DNA of 22,577 bases from H111-94 sp034436045 (GTDB lineage Bacteria; Chloroflexota; Ktedonobacteria; Ktedonobacterales; Ktedonobacteraceae): assembly GCA_034436045.1 (NCBI GenBank), contig DAOTVZ010000053.1, positions 1-22,577 on the forward strand, written 5' to 3'. Each line of letters starts with the position of its first letter. Position 1 is the stretch's first letter. This document shows positions 22,548 to 22,577 of this stretch, piece by piece. Under the pieces are notes generated by a model, which worked only from the letters and a program-made list of their open reading frames with translations, did not search any database and was not told where the DNA came from. Position numbers and translations under genes: made by a program.

Positions 22548-22577
22548 AGCGGCGATTCAGATGGTTAAAGTTCATTA

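Overview
The window looks like chromosomal DNA of a Chloroflexota bacterium, most plausibly class Ktedonobacteria. This is an inference from moderate GC, the mix of gene families and the codon style; there is no rRNA or marker gene to prove it. Shine-Dalgarno sites and sigma70-like TTGACA/TATAAT promoters are easy to find. No tRNA, rRNA or CRISPR array was seen.

Left part (1-7782, all + strand): the tail of a beta-propeller-like protein ends in a strong hairpin terminator. After it come an MFS transporter, a radical SAM protein with SPASM-like C-terminal cysteines, a calcineurin-fold phosphoesterase with eroded metal ligands, a second radical SAM protein of the COG1964 / tetraether-lipid-synthase type, and an MMPL (RND) exporter. 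The three middle genes are closely spaced and look like one operon. A radical SAM enzyme of a lipid-coupling superfamily next to a family of lipid exporters makes this the most interesting segment.

Centre (7783-13020): a decayed zone holds a small membrane-protein ORF with no usable start codon and the left part of an IS200/IS605 element. The element's tnpA is cut off and runs antisense into the 3' end of a BadF-type sugar kinase gene. On the - strand the kinase follows a GH4 glycosidase, with a clear promoter upstream of both. An SDR dehydrogenase with its own terminator and an uncharacterised Gln/His-rich coiled-coil protein follow.

Right of centre (13100-15700): an amidohydrolase-2 enzyme with a clear promoter, a PiT-type permease, a 37-codon remnant of a GNAT acetyltransferase, and a small two-helix membrane protein on the - strand.

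Right part (15820-22152, + strand): a seven-gene amino-sugar operon encodes a mannose-family PTS permease (IIC, IID, IIA, IIB), a cytosolic ceramidase-like hydrolase, a SIS-domain phosphosugar protein and NagA (GlcNAc-6-P deacetylase). It is preceded by a promoter, a GntR/NagR-like operator candidate and a leader of about 260 nt that folds on paper into a three-way junction near the ribosome binding site. The PTS would import and phosphorylate an N-acetylated amino sugar or its conjugate, and NagA would deacetylate the 6-phosphate. No NagB-type deaminase, EI or HPr is present here. The window ends in a 79-bp tandem repeat array; every unit holds a palindromic GTAGGGCGTGAT...ACGCCCCTAC hairpin.
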